Source: Leptospira adleri
GTDB lineage: Bacteria > Spirochaetota > Leptospiria > Leptospirales > Leptospiraceae
Direction of reading: 5' to 3'
Length of the DNA: 23,505 bases
Assembly: GCF_002811985.1 (NCBI RefSeq)
Contig: NZ_NPDU01000069.1
Coordinates: 1 to 23,505 of the forward strand
The translations under genes and the position numbers were made by a program. A model generated the notes under the pieces. It saw nothing but the letters and a program-made list of their open reading frames with translations, did not search any database and was not told the DNA's origin. This document shows, piece by piece, positions 1 to 9,493 of this stretch (position 1 is the stretch's first letter; each line of letters begins with the position of its first letter).

Positions 1-1422
1 GGAACGAGCGTTCCTTCGTTTCCGGGAGGTCTGACTTCCGCAAACGTTGGAACTCAAGCGCCCACTTTTTCCACCTCGTTTTCTTTTTTGGAAGACATCC
101 GTTCCTTCGTTCCGCAGAAACAAGATCTTCGGCTCGAAGACCCGTTCCGTCTTCAACCGAACTCAATTCCAAACGTCGATCTTTCCTCCGGGTCCTTCGA
201 TATATCCTCTCTAAAAAAGGATTTCCCGATTCTTAATGAAAGAGTAAACGGAAGAGATCTCGTCTGGCTCGACAACGCGGCTACGACTCACAAACCCCGG
301 ATCGTGATCGATAGAATCAGCGCTTTTTACGAACACGAAAATTCCAATATTCACAGAGGAGCTCACACGTTAGCCGCAAGAGCAACTGACGCTTACGAAG
401 CCGCGAGGGAAAAGTCCGCCAAATTCTTAAACGCTTCCTCCGCAAAGGAAATCGTCTTCGTTCGAGGAGCTACGGAGGCGATCAATCTCGTAGCCCAAAC
501 TTGGGGAGTTAAGAATATCAAAAAGGACGACGAGATCATCATCACTTGGCTCGAACACCACGCAAACATCGTTCCTTGGCAGATGCTCTGCGCTCAAAAA
601 GGCGCAAGACTCAAAGTGGTTCCGGTCGACGAAACGGGACAAGTGATTTTGACCGAATACGAAAGACTTCTAAGTCCAAGAACAAAGCTAGTTTCCCTCA
701 CCCAAGTCTCCAACGCGTTAGGCACCGTTACGCCTGCCGCGCAGATGATAGAACAGGCGCATCGATTCGGAGCGAAGGTTCTTGTAGACGGAGCGCAAGC
801 GGTGTCCCACATGCCGATCGATGTACAGACTCTCGACTGCGACTTCTATGTATTTTCGGGACACAAGGTCTTTGCGCCGACGGGTATCGGAGTTCTATTC
901 GGCAAATCGGAAGTTCTCGATTCCATGCCTCCCTGGCAAGGAGGAGGAAACATGATCGAAGACGTTACGTTTGAAAAGACCGTATATCAACCGGCTCCTT
1001 TTCGTTTCGAGGCCGGGACCGGAAACATCGCCGACGCGGTCGGCCTCGGGGCCGCGATCGATTATTTGAATCAGATCGGAATGCGGAACGTCGCCGACTA
1101 CGAACATTCCCTTTTGGATTACGGAATCTCTCAACTGCAAAGAGTTCCCGGCTTACGTCTGATCGGAACGGCAAAGGAAAAAGCGGGAGTCCTTTCATTC
1201 GTCATGGACGGATTTAAAACGGAGGACGTAGGACGTTTTTTGAATCGCGAAGGAATCGCCGTAAGATCCGGACATCATTGCGCACAACCGATCCTTCGCC
1301 GTTTCGGTTTGGAAAGTACGGTAAGACCTTCTTTGGCTCTTTATAATACCTGCGAGGATATTGACGCGTTGATCAACGCGCTCTTCGATCTGCGGGGAGG
1401 AAGAACGGCGGGTCCACTTTAA
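1..1422 (+). CDS. Type II cysteine desulfurase (SufS-like), 5'-partial, with long disordered N-terminal extension
   Basis: PLP enzyme that converts L-cysteine to L-alanine and leaves a persulfide on its catalytic Cys. The reading frame is open from base 1, so the start lies upstream of the window; a TTG at 88 is possible but has no convincing ribosome site. The PLP Lys is in SGHKVFAPTG (codon 865-867) and the catalytic Cys in RSGHHCAQP (codon 1279-1281), the SufS-type arrangement. The catalytic domain begins near base 196 (FDISSLKKDFPIL). Before it lie at least 65 further residues rich in Pro, Ser, Thr and Gly (bases 1-195), absent from ordinary SufS proteins, which begin about 15 residues before this point. 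No suf genes are visible. The neighbour across a hairpin is a serine acetyltransferase. Such an extension is known for desulfurases loaded as cargo into family 2A encapsulins. The enzyme family is certain; the cargo role is inferred. Confidence 0.92.
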   Translation, partial: GTSVPSFPGGLTSANVGTQAPTFSTSFSFLEDIRSFVPQKQDLRLEDPFRLQPNSIPNVDLSSGSFDISSLKKDFPILNERVNGRDLVWLDNAATTHKPRIVIDRISAFYEHENSNIHRGAHTLAARATDAYEAAREKSAKFLNASSAKEIVFVRGATEAINLVAQTWGVKNIKKDDEIIITWLEHHANIVPWQMLCAQKGARLKVVPVDETGQVILTEYERLLSPRTKLVSLTQVSNALGTVTPAAQMIEQAHRFGAKVLVDGAQAVSHMPIDVQTLDCDFYVFSGHKVFAPTGIGVLFGKSEVLDSMPPWQGGGNMIEDVTFEKTVYQPAPFRFEAGTGNIADAVGLGAAIDYLNQIGMRNVADYEHSLLDYGISQLQRVPGLRLIGTAKEKAGVLSFVMDGFKTEDVGRFLNREGIAVRSGHHCAQPILRRFGLESTVRPSLALYNTCEDIDALINALFDLRGGRTAGPL

Positions 1423-1439
1423 GAAAATCGAATATACAA

Positions 1440-1467
1440 ATCGTTCCGATCGACAGATCGGAACGAT
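1440..1467. terminator. Bidirectional hairpin between convergent genes
   Basis: A perfect 12-bp inverted repeat (ATCGTTCCGATC, loop GACA, GATCGGAACGAT) lies between the stop codons of the cysteine desulfurase (+) and the serine acetyltransferase (-). Moderately T-rich sequence follows on both strands, so it could end both transcripts. Confidence 0.65.
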
Positions 1468-1484
1468 CGTTATTTTACAAAATT

Positions 1485-2396
1485 CTAAATCGTAAAATCG
1501 ATCACCTCGTCCAATTCTTTCGAAGTTCGTACTCTGACTTCGTTCTTTTGATTTACGATAGAATACGGAGGGACGCTCTGAGTCAGCCAAGCGTTTCCGC
1601 CGATGATGCTGTTTCTGCCAATAACGGTATCGCCGCCCAAAATCGTAGCTCCGGCGTAGATGATCACGTTCTGTTCGATCGTCGGATGTCTTTTGAGAAG
1701 CGCCATATCCTTGCTTACGGATAACGCGCCCAAGGTGACCCCCTGGTAAATTTTGACGTTATCGTAAATGACGGAAGTTCCTCCGATCACGATTCCGGTT
1801 CCGTGATCCATAAAAAAAGATCTTCCGATGGACGCCCCCGGATGTATATCGATCCCTGTCTTTTCGTGCGCGTATTCGCTTAACATTCTGGGAAAAATCG
1901 GAACTCCGATCTTATGAAGAAGGTGAGCCACCCTATGTACGGCGATCGCGTAAAAACCCGAATAGGCTAAGATCACTTCCTTAACGCTCTCCGCAGCGGG
2001 ATCTCCTTCAAAAGCTGCGATCGCGTCGTGCCAGATCATTTCGTAAAGCGCCGGAAGCTCGTCTTTGAACTTTTCCAAAACTCCGTCGATCGTGAAATGT
2101 TCCGAAAAGGAGGATTCCCGACTGGATAGATACGGATAAAGTTTGCTTTTTGTTTGAAGAAAAAAAACCGAAAGATTGTCTTCTACGTGCGCGATGTCGC
2201 GGAAAACAAGATCGGAAAAATATCCCGCGAAGACGATGTTGAAAAGTTCGCTGATAAAGTTACGGGCGACTTTGCGGCCCCCGTAACGATGCGGATCTTC
2301 GTTTTGTTTCTGATAGATCGATTCAACGAATTTTTTGTAACGAGCCTCTTTCGGAGAAATTCCAAAATGAGAAGGACTAAACTGATTTTCACTCAT
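1485..2396 (-). CDS. cysE: Serine O-acetyltransferase (SrpH/EpsC-like, left-handed beta-helix)
   Basis: Makes O-acetylserine from L-serine and acetyl-CoA, the carbon precursor for cysteine. The 303-residue protein has an alpha-helical N-terminal half and a hexapeptide-repeat half from about residue 170 (GIDIHPGASIGRSFFMDHGTG). D173 and H188 match the catalytic Asp143/His158 pair of E. coli CysE with identical spacing, and R216-H217 match Arg192-His193. I chose the ATG at 2396 because AAAGGA lies 9 bases before it; an in-frame ATG at 2441 lacks a clear ribosome site. The protein is longer than many CysE/EpsC proteins, as in the cyanobacterial sulfur-regulated SrpH. It is convergent with a cysteine desulfurase that carries a cargo-like extension, so this pair may be part of a sulfur-handling locus continuing to the left of the window. 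Confidence 0.9.
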   Translation of the reverse strand: MSENQFSPSHFGISPKEARYKKFVESIYQKQNEDPHRYGGRKVARNFISELFNIVFAGYFSDLVFRDIAHVEDNLSVFFLQTKSKLYPYLSSRESSFSEHFTIDGVLEKFKDELPALYEMIWHDAIAAFEGDPAAESVKEVILAYSGFYAIAVHRVAHLLHKIGVPIFPRMLSEYAHEKTGIDIHPGASIGRSFFMDHGTGIVIGGTSVIYDNVKIYQGVTLGALSVSKDMALLKRHPTIEQNVIIYAGATILGGDTVIGRNSIIGGNAWLTQSVPPYSIVNQKNEVRVRTSKELDEVIDFTI

Positions 2397-2537
2397 CGGA
2401 ACGATTCCTTTTTTAGTAAACTCTTGCCGACAGAGAATCATCGAGGAGTTTTTCCGTGAAATCTCATTTATTAAGAATGGAAAAGATATTCTACATTCTC
2501 GGAAAATATTTTACGGTTTTTGAATGTTTTTATCGAC
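2397..2537. other. AT-rich intergenic stretch between HxlR and acetyltransferase genes
   Basis: This stretch holds the upstream region of the acetyltransferase on the minus strand and the downstream region of the HxlR gene. No clear terminator or operator was identified. Confidence 0.4.
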
Positions 2538-3065
2538 CTAAGACCGGTTCTTTCTGAATCCTGAGGACGAACCGACTCCGACGGAATTTTCATTTTTTTT
2601 TCCTGATTTTACTCTTTGCTTTTTATCCAAGAAAAGAAGACTAACGTCTTTGGATTTGAGCGTTCTTCCGTCCCGGGATTTGATTTCGATTCTTCTCACC
2701 GGCTTTTGATGAAGTTCATCCACAAGAATCTGATCCGATCCTTCAGAACCGAAAAGATACGTTTCGCCCCATTGCCTGAGAGCGACAAGAATCGGGAAAA
2801 GATCCTTTCCCTTTTGTGTAAGAACGTATTCTTGATAAGCGCTTCCATCCGATGCGGGAACGATTTCCAAAATCCCATGAGATACCAATTTTTGAAGACG
2901 GGAAGTGAGAATATTCTTTGCAAGTCCCAGACTCTTTTCGAATTCTCCGAACCTTCTTTTCCCTAAGAAGGCGTCTCTTAAGATCAAAAGAGACCACCAT
3001 TCTCCGATCGCGGAAAGGGAGCGTGCGATCGGGCATTCGTCTTCCTCTAAATTTTTGCGCTTCAC
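2538..3065 (-). CDS. HxlR-family winged-helix transcriptional regulator
   Basis: A 175-residue DNA-binding protein of the HxlR/MarR-like winged-helix type. The family core is clear: ECPIARSLSAIGEWWSLLI near the N-terminus, then FGEFEKSLGLAKNILTSRLQKL (recognition helix region, described by its ends) and the wing around YQEYVLTQKGKDLFPIL. Cys11 sits where several HxlR proteins (HypR/QorR type) carry a redox-sensing Cys. A basic, Ser/Lys-rich tail of about 60 residues after the core makes it longer than most family members. The start is GTG at 3065, with GGGGGA four bases upstream. The gene follows an SDR oxidoreductase by 48 bases on the same strand, so the two are probably cotranscribed and the regulator probably controls its own operon. 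The ligand is unknown. Confidence 0.85.
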   Translation of the reverse strand: MKRKNLEEDECPIARSLSAIGEWWSLLILRDAFLGKRRFGEFEKSLGLAKNILTSRLQKLVSHGILEIVPASDGSAYQEYVLTQKGKDLFPILVALRQWGETYLFGSEGSDQILVDELHQKPVRRIEIKSRDGRTLKSKDVSLLFLDKKQRVKSGKKNENSVGVGSSSGFRKNRS

Positions 3066-3113
3066 AAAATCCCCCTTCCTGTTCGAGTTTAATATAGTTC
3101 CGATGGATTCGGC

Positions 3114-3878
3114 TTACTTGGCAAGATAAATTGGAGCGCCGGCAGGCAGACTACTGGAACCGCCGTCTACGATAATCTCCGCTCCTTGCACATAAGAAGA
3201 ATCTTCCGATGAGAGAAACAAAACCGTTCTCGCTATCTCCTCCGCGTCCGCGATTCTTTGAAGCGGAATCGAGGCGCTGATCCTATCAAGCCTTTGTTTC
3301 GCCGCCTCCGTCGTTCCCCAGATGGAAGTTCTGGTCGCGCCGGGCACCACCGTGTTAATGCGAATTCCCCTCGGGCTCAATTCCGAAGCGAGAACTCTCG
3401 CCATTGAACGTACGCCCGCCTTACTCGCGGCATACGCCGAAGTGCCGGGAACTCCGACCGTACTGATGATCGAACCGTTTAGAACGATCGCGGATCCTTT
3501 TTTGAGAAGAGGCAGCGCCGCTTGGATCGTCATAAAAACTCCGGTTACGTTTACGCGAAGAACCTCGTCGAAGGTTTCCTCCTGTGTGTTTTCAGCGGGC
3601 GTAGGTTTCATGATTCCTGCGTTCGCAAAGACGATGTCTAACGTTCCGAATTCTTCCCCGATTCCTTTAAAAAGTCTTTTCCGTTCCTCTCCGTTTAAAA
3701 CGTCGGCCTTATACGCGCGCGCGTTTTTTCCCAAAACTTTCAAACTCGCATCAAGTGAGGTTTGATCTCTACCGGTGACGATCACCCTCGCACCTTCCTC
3801 AACGAATAGCTTTGCCGTCGCAAATCCGATTCCGCCGTTTCCACCCGTAATCAAAACCACTTTATCCTTAAATTTCAT
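3114..3878 (-). CDS. SDR-family NAD(P)-dependent oxidoreductase
   Basis: A classical short-chain dehydrogenase/reductase of 254 residues, the normal family length. It has the nucleotide-binding motif TGGNGGIG (residues 11-18), NAG (86-88), catalytic Ser136, Tyr149 and Lys153 (SAYAASK), and the PG motif near 169. The start ATG at 3878 has GAGG eight bases upstream. The basic residue after the second beta strand (TGRDQ) suggests NADPH, but this is weak. The substrate cannot be read from the sequence. It is the first gene of a likely two-gene unit with an HxlR regulator, an arrangement common for small redox or aldehyde/quinone detoxification operons. That role is inferred from context only. Confidence 0.92.
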   Translation of the reverse strand: MKFKDKVVLITGGNGGIGFATAKLFVEEGARVIVTGRDQTSLDASLKVLGKNARAYKADVLNGEERKRLFKGIGEEFGTLDIVFANAGIMKPTPAENTQEETFDEVLRVNVTGVFMTIQAALPLLKKGSAIVLNGSIISTVGVPGTSAYAASKAGVRSMARVLASELSPRGIRINTVVPGATRTSIWGTTEAAKQRLDRISASIPLQRIADAEEIARTVLFLSSEDSSYVQGAEIIVDGGSSSLPAGAPIYLAK

Positions 3879-3898
3879 AAGCCGAACCTCGTAAATTC

Positions 3899-3956
3899 TA
3901 GTTTAATTAAAAAACTACATTTGTTGGACCTATAGTGGTTTAATTATGCAACTACT
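3899..3956 (-). promoter_or_regulatory. Candidate operator/promoter region of the SDR-HxlR unit
   Basis: The short region upstream of the SDR gene carries AACTAC at 3913-3918 and again at 3950-3955, with a related inverted copy (TAGTGGTT) at 3933-3940, and an AGTTT...AAACT inverted pair at 3900-3916. HxlR proteins bind inverted repeats near their own operon, so this is the best place for such a site. Assignment is tentative. Confidence 0.3.
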
Positions 3957-3982
3957 TTTATGAAAATTTTAAGGAAAAATTC

Positions 3983-4036
3983 AAAAAAAAAGCGAGGAAC
4001 GAAGGCTCTGATTCGAAACAGAAGCCTCTTCCTCGC
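3983..4036 (-). terminator. Strong intrinsic terminator after katE
   Basis: Read on the minus strand, a long hairpin (outer arms GCGAGGAA/TTCCTCGC at 3992-3999 and 4029-4036, inner arms AGGCTCTG and CAG-AGCCT with small bulges) is followed directly by a run of nine T. It lies 30 bases beyond the catalase stop codon. Confidence 0.88.
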
Positions 4037-4066
4037 AAAAACGGTTCGGATATTACCGAGGATCTA

Positions 4067-5517
<1,451 letters not shown>

Positions 5518-5521
<4 letters not shown>

Positions 5522-6072
5522 TGTCTGCCTCCTTTCCAAGCGGTTTGAGTGAAATATCGAATCCAAGAATTGATAAACGAAGCGGCTCTGTAAGACCAGT
5601 TTCGTTTTTTGTCCGATAGAAGTTCGCTGACTCGTTTGCGTCCGAACATTTCCGAAAATAAAAACGCGTTCTGTCCTTTCGAATTTTTATAATTCTTATT
5701 TGCGCCGGAGTTCAAAAGAACCTCCACGATCTTATCAAAACCTTTAAAGGCGGCTCCCATAAGAATCGAATTCCCGGAATAATCTGTGGAGTTGACGTCA
5801 GCGCCGTGTGAAAGGAGAAAACGAACTACCTCTTCCCGACCGTTATAAGCGGCTAACATGAGTAAGGTGTAACCTCGTTGGTTCTTACGTTCCAGATCGC
5901 CGAACTTAGAAAGACGATCGGAAAGTCCTTCGAGATCTCCCCTTCTCGCGAGATCGAAACAAAAATCTTCCGAACTCATGCTCCTCTGAAAATCTTTCCA
6001 TGCCTGAGAATGGGATTGGGAAGAATTCGGTAGATACTTTGAAATCTGATTTGATGGAGCAGAAGAATCCAT
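5518..6072 (-). CDS. ank: Ankyrin-repeat protein coupled to catalase
   Basis: A 184-residue protein with about three ankyrin repeats (roughly residues 63-150; [20 protein letters not shown], then [20 protein letters not shown]). Both ends are outside the repeats; the C-terminal tail is basic and aromatic. The start is ATG at 6072, preceded by GGAGG four bases away; an in-frame start at 6105 lacks such a site. Its stop overlaps the katE start. Ankyrin proteins paired with catalase are known in Pseudomonas (AnkB, needed for full KatB activity) and Campylobacter (linked to haem supply of KatA). A chaperone or haem-delivery role for KatE is therefore the best inference. No signal peptide or membrane segment is evident. 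Confidence 0.88.
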
Positions 6073-6151
6073 TTTGCCTCCTATAAATTTCCCTTCAAAA
6101 ACCAATTACGTGCGAATTTGCAAATTTTAGATTTAAAATAAATTTAGACTG

Positions 6152-6179
6152 AGTATAGAATAATAAAAAATTAGGACAA
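6152..6179 (-). promoter_or_regulatory. Candidate sigma-70 promoter of ank-katE
   Basis: On the minus strand TTGTCC (6174-6179) and TATACT (6152-6157) are 16 bases apart and lie 80-107 bases upstream of the ank start. The spacing and the -10 match are good. The PerR-box-like palindrome lies just upstream of the -35. Confidence 0.45.
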
Positions 6180-6187
6180 GTCTTTTT

Positions 6188-6202
6188 TTAGAATTAGTCT
6201 AA
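6188..6202. promoter_or_regulatory. PerR box between ank-katE and perR
   Basis: TTAGAATTAGTCTAA is a 7-1-7 palindrome with one mismatched pair and closely follows the known PerR-box pattern. It sits in the divergent ank/perR intergenic region, 40 bases before the perR start. A weaker half-match (TTAGATTTAAAATAA, 6127-6141) and a perfect palindrome AATTTGCAAATT (6115-6126) lie nearer ank. One box could control both directions. Confidence 0.7.
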
Positions 6203-6241
6203 ATTAGTGACAAAAAAAGGGAAATCTGGGAAGTTGATCTT

Positions 6242-6676
6242 ATGAAGGATTCTTACGAAAAGAACAAAAAGATTCTGGAAGATGCAGGGATCAACGTAAC
6301 GGTTCAGAGGCTGCAGATGGCGAATCTTCTACTTTCAAAGCCTCAGCATCTGACGGCGGATCAAGTCTTTCAATTGATAAATGAACACTTTCCGAATGCG
6401 TCTCGCGCGACGATCTTCAATAATCTTAAACTTTTTGCCGAGAAAGGGATTGTAAATCTTCTCGAACTCAAATCAGGGATCACTCTTTATGATTCGAACG
6501 TGAAAAATCATCACCATGCGGTCGACGAAGAGACCGGTGAGATCTTCGATATCGAATTGGATTCGAAACTTCAGGAGAAGATCCTTTCAGAACTCAAAAA
6601 AGACTTTTCCGAAAAGACGGGAAGTTCCTTGGAAAACTGCAATCTTTCGATCACGCTCAAAGGCAGAAAAAAATAA
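6242..6676 (+). CDS. perR: Peroxide-sensing Fur-family repressor PerR
   Basis: A 144-residue Fur-superfamily repressor with an N-terminal winged helix (about residues 1-80; the recognition helix contains [12 protein letters not shown]) and a C-terminal dimer domain. The regulatory metal ligands of Bacillus PerR (His37, Asp85, His91, His93, Asp104) are all present one position earlier: His36, Asp84, His90, His92, Asp103. An Asp at 84 rather than Glu favours peroxide sensing over iron sensing. There is no CxxC pair; only one Cys is present. The structural zinc site of most PerR/Fur proteins is therefore missing, as described for Leptospira interrogans PerR. The gene is divergent from ank-katE with a shared PerR box. 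GGGAAG precedes the ATG at a loose distance of about nine bases. Confidence 0.93.
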   Translation: MKDSYEKNKKILEDAGINVTVQRLQMANLLLSKPQHLTADQVFQLINEHFPNASRATIFNNLKLFAEKGIVNLLELKSGITLYDSNVKNHHHAVDEETGEIFDIELDSKLQEKILSELKKDFSEKTGSSLENCNLSITLKGRKK

Positions 6677-6688
6677 GAGCCCGACCGC

Positions 6689-6713
6689 AAATTTCGAAAG
6701 TTAGCCGAAATTT
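6689..6713 (+). terminator. Possible terminator after perR
   Basis: AAATTTCG (6689-6696) and CGAAATTT (6706-6713) form a perfect but AT-rich 8-bp stem with a 9-base loop, 12 bases after the perR stop, followed by TTGTGTG. It abuts the dispersed repeat that starts at 6715. Confidence 0.4.
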
Positions 6714-6714
6714 T

Positions 6715-6802
6715 GTGTGAGTTCCTACACTTTACGTCTCATCAGTTTTTTGAGAAGAATCAGAATCTTTCCCGAACATTCAAATTCGTGTGAGTTCCCA
6801 CA
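6715..6802. repeat. Paired dispersed repeat GTGTGAGTTCCYACA
   Basis: GTGTGAGTTCCTACA at 6715-6729 and GTGTGAGTTCCCACA at 6788-6802 are 73 bases apart. The same motif, as a pair 72 bases apart, recurs at 22592-22678 in another intergenic region, and the sequences between the two motifs share a loose pattern (CTCA, CAG, T-run, A-run). It behaves as a dispersed intergenic element rather than a gene. Confidence 0.6.
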
Positions 6803-7411
6803 ATTTAGATTTTTAGGAAAAAGTTCCTAACCGAAAATATCATACAATATCCTACTCTCACTCGAAATATGTATCTTTAAGAATATTCTAATTTTCGAAT
6901 TTATAACGCGTATAATATCTATATTCTCCCGTTTCCGTTCCTTATAATTAGAAGAACAGTTTTATAATTCAGAAGACTCCTATCAAAATTCTTTTTAGAA
7001 GCAATATTTCTTAAGGATCGATCCATTCCATCATCTTTGATCGATTGCCGAAACTCAAAACGGGAACCAATTTTTCAAAAAAATACTAAAAAATTGAAAT
7101 AAGGGAAAAAGCGGATATCAGGTAAAGAAGTGATCGAACCTTTTCTCATTCTCTTCCCCTCCAGTCTCGCATTGGACCACCTCAACTCCGGTGGAAAATT
7201 TCTTAAACCTTCGATCACAATCCAGGTCGATATCCCGAAGAAAGCCGGTAAAATTCTTTTGGAGCCTTTCTAACTCGCGAAACGGGGAGAAATCCGCCGG
7301 ATCTTGAGAGAAAATCAGAGTGGAGGCTTCATACTTTTCTTATTTATGTCCTCAAAAACCTAATGAGAATTTCGAAATCCACCGATCCTTAGAACATAGA
7401 GGAGAGAAAAA
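6803..7411. other. Long mostly non-coding stretch before the flagellar gene
   Basis: It holds a perfect small hairpin (TTAGGAA, loop AAAG, TTCCTAA; 6813-6830), a very AT-rich part (about 6830-7110), and a part with more gene-like composition (about 7130-7350) that includes one short open frame listed separately. No flagellar-type promoter was recognised. Confidence 0.4.
7130..7273 (+). CDS. Possible small protein (47 aa), unrecognised
   Basis: A GTG-started open frame encoding 47 residues (starting with Ile-Glu-Pro-Phe after the start, ending GKILLEPF). Base composition changes to a more gene-like pattern here, and the frame resumes after the stop without interruption for about 27 residues, so a decayed longer gene is also possible. 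The ribosome site (GGTAAAG) is weak. It could also be chance. Confidence 0.2.
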   Translation: MIEPFLILFPSSLALDHLNSGGKFLKPSITIQVDIPKKAGKILLEPF

Positions 7412-8275
<864 letters not shown>

Positions 8276-8276
8276 A

Positions 8277-9465
8277 TATCCCTTCCTTCCGATCCCAACT
8301 GCCGGACCTAATGGCCCTCTGGGATCGGAACCAAAGGATACTTTACCCACCCCTCTTCCCTCATCAACTTCACCAGCAAGCACAGCTTCATTCTCACAAA
8401 TCACATCCAACCCAAACACATGAGCATTCTTGAGAAAGGAGAACTCATTTAGGTAACGAGTAGAGTTCTCAGGGCGGATGTAACAGTAAGAAGCGAATGC
8501 TGTCTTCAGCAGTCTGTGATTGCCCTCAGCTACTTGGTTGTGAACTCCATTCTTACTCCATCTGTTTCTTGCCCATTTGTAACGAGAGTCTTTAGAGTGT
8601 GCTGAGTGATTTACTTGGCGATGATTTTTGTAAATACCCCAAAGCCAAGGATAGCCTTCATCAGTCATTAAGGGAGTTTGTAAAGGAATATGATTCTAAA
8701 TAAGTGGACCTAACGTTCCCATCCTCTGATTTGGAACGCTGTGAAAAAATACGGGACCATCCTTTACAGCAATCGTATGCACTAACGTCCCTACTTGTCT
8801 GCCTCCTAATTTGTCTGAAAGGTAAATGGATGATGTACTACCTGTATGGCGATATCTCTTTCGTCCCTGGTTAGCCCTCTGACTTGCTGAATACAAAACT
8901 ACTGTATCAGCGCAGACGTATGGACGGATTTCCATGATTTCAGTAATATCAGTATCTTCATCAGGTGGTAAGGAGAAGTCTTTAAACTCTCTGTCGAGTA
9001 CATCAAAGGTTAGCTTCTGATATTTAGGAAGTTGCTGAGAGGCAAACACTTGAAATCTCTTCTTCAGCATTGAAGCACCTTTGTATGAAATCCTCAGCCT
9101 CTTACTAATCTCAGTTGAAGTCAGGACTTTCGGATGCTGAATCATACTTTCGTAGAAGACATACCCAAACATCCATAAGGGTAATTTAAAATGATGCAAA
9201 GGCGTGTAACTCAAACGTGAAGTTAGATACCTACATCCTTCACAGCGGATCAATTCAGGTTGAGTTGATATTTCCTTAGTCAGCAATTTGCCCGGACAGT
9301 TAGGACAATATTTCGGGTAGAAGTCATTCAGGATCTTCTTAGTCAAGCCAGTGAAGAAGTCGATGTTGATGGCTGGGTTCTTGCGTCTTTCAGGAATGGT
9401 GGGTGGCTTAGGTTCTGAGACTACGGTGAGTTTGGGATCACGGTTGGGATGAGAACCCAGGGATA
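8277..9465 (-). mobile_element. IS1595-like insertion sequence, copy 1 (inactive)
   Basis: A 1189-bp element with imperfect terminal inverted repeats: the left end TATCCCTTCCTTCC and right end (complement) TATCCCTGGGTTCT continue into a shared ATCCCAAC. The transposase is on the minus strand. It is separated from copy 2 by only GATAAA. Bases 8271-8658 match 9466-9853 of the copy-2 unit with one difference (8441/9636), while the middle is clearly diverged. Confidence 0.85.
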
Positions 9466-9493
9466 GATAAATATCCCTTCCTTCCGATCCCAA
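8277..9493 (-). pseudogene. IS1595-like transposase, copy 1, broken by one amber codon
   Basis: The frame runs from a TTG at 9493, which lies in the left end of the neighbouring copy, to 8277 and beyond. It is interrupted only by TAG at 8696-8698, where copy 2 has AAG (Lys). After it the same frame continues with the catalytic Asp region ([10 protein letters not shown]) and the conserved C-terminal part ([16 protein letters not shown]). The N-terminal part carries the zinc ribbon (CPNC ... CEGC). A truncated product would lack part of the DDE-type core, so this copy is probably inactive. It has no stop codon inside the IS: the frame runs on antisense into the flagellar gene until 7997. Confidence 0.8.

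Noticed and set aside
546..974. A 142-codon plus-strand open frame within the cysteine desulfurase gene, and several minus-strand frames there
   Set aside because: They overlap the well-supported enzyme, have Arg/Ser-rich nonsense composition and match no family.
3322..3765. A 147-codon plus-strand frame opposite the SDR gene
   Set aside because: Shadow of a clear SDR enzyme with all catalytic residues on the other strand.
6715..6802. CRISPR array made of the repeated 15-bp motif
   Set aside because: Only two copies per locus, no further units, no cas genes, and the two loci share the sequence pattern between motifs, unlike spacers.
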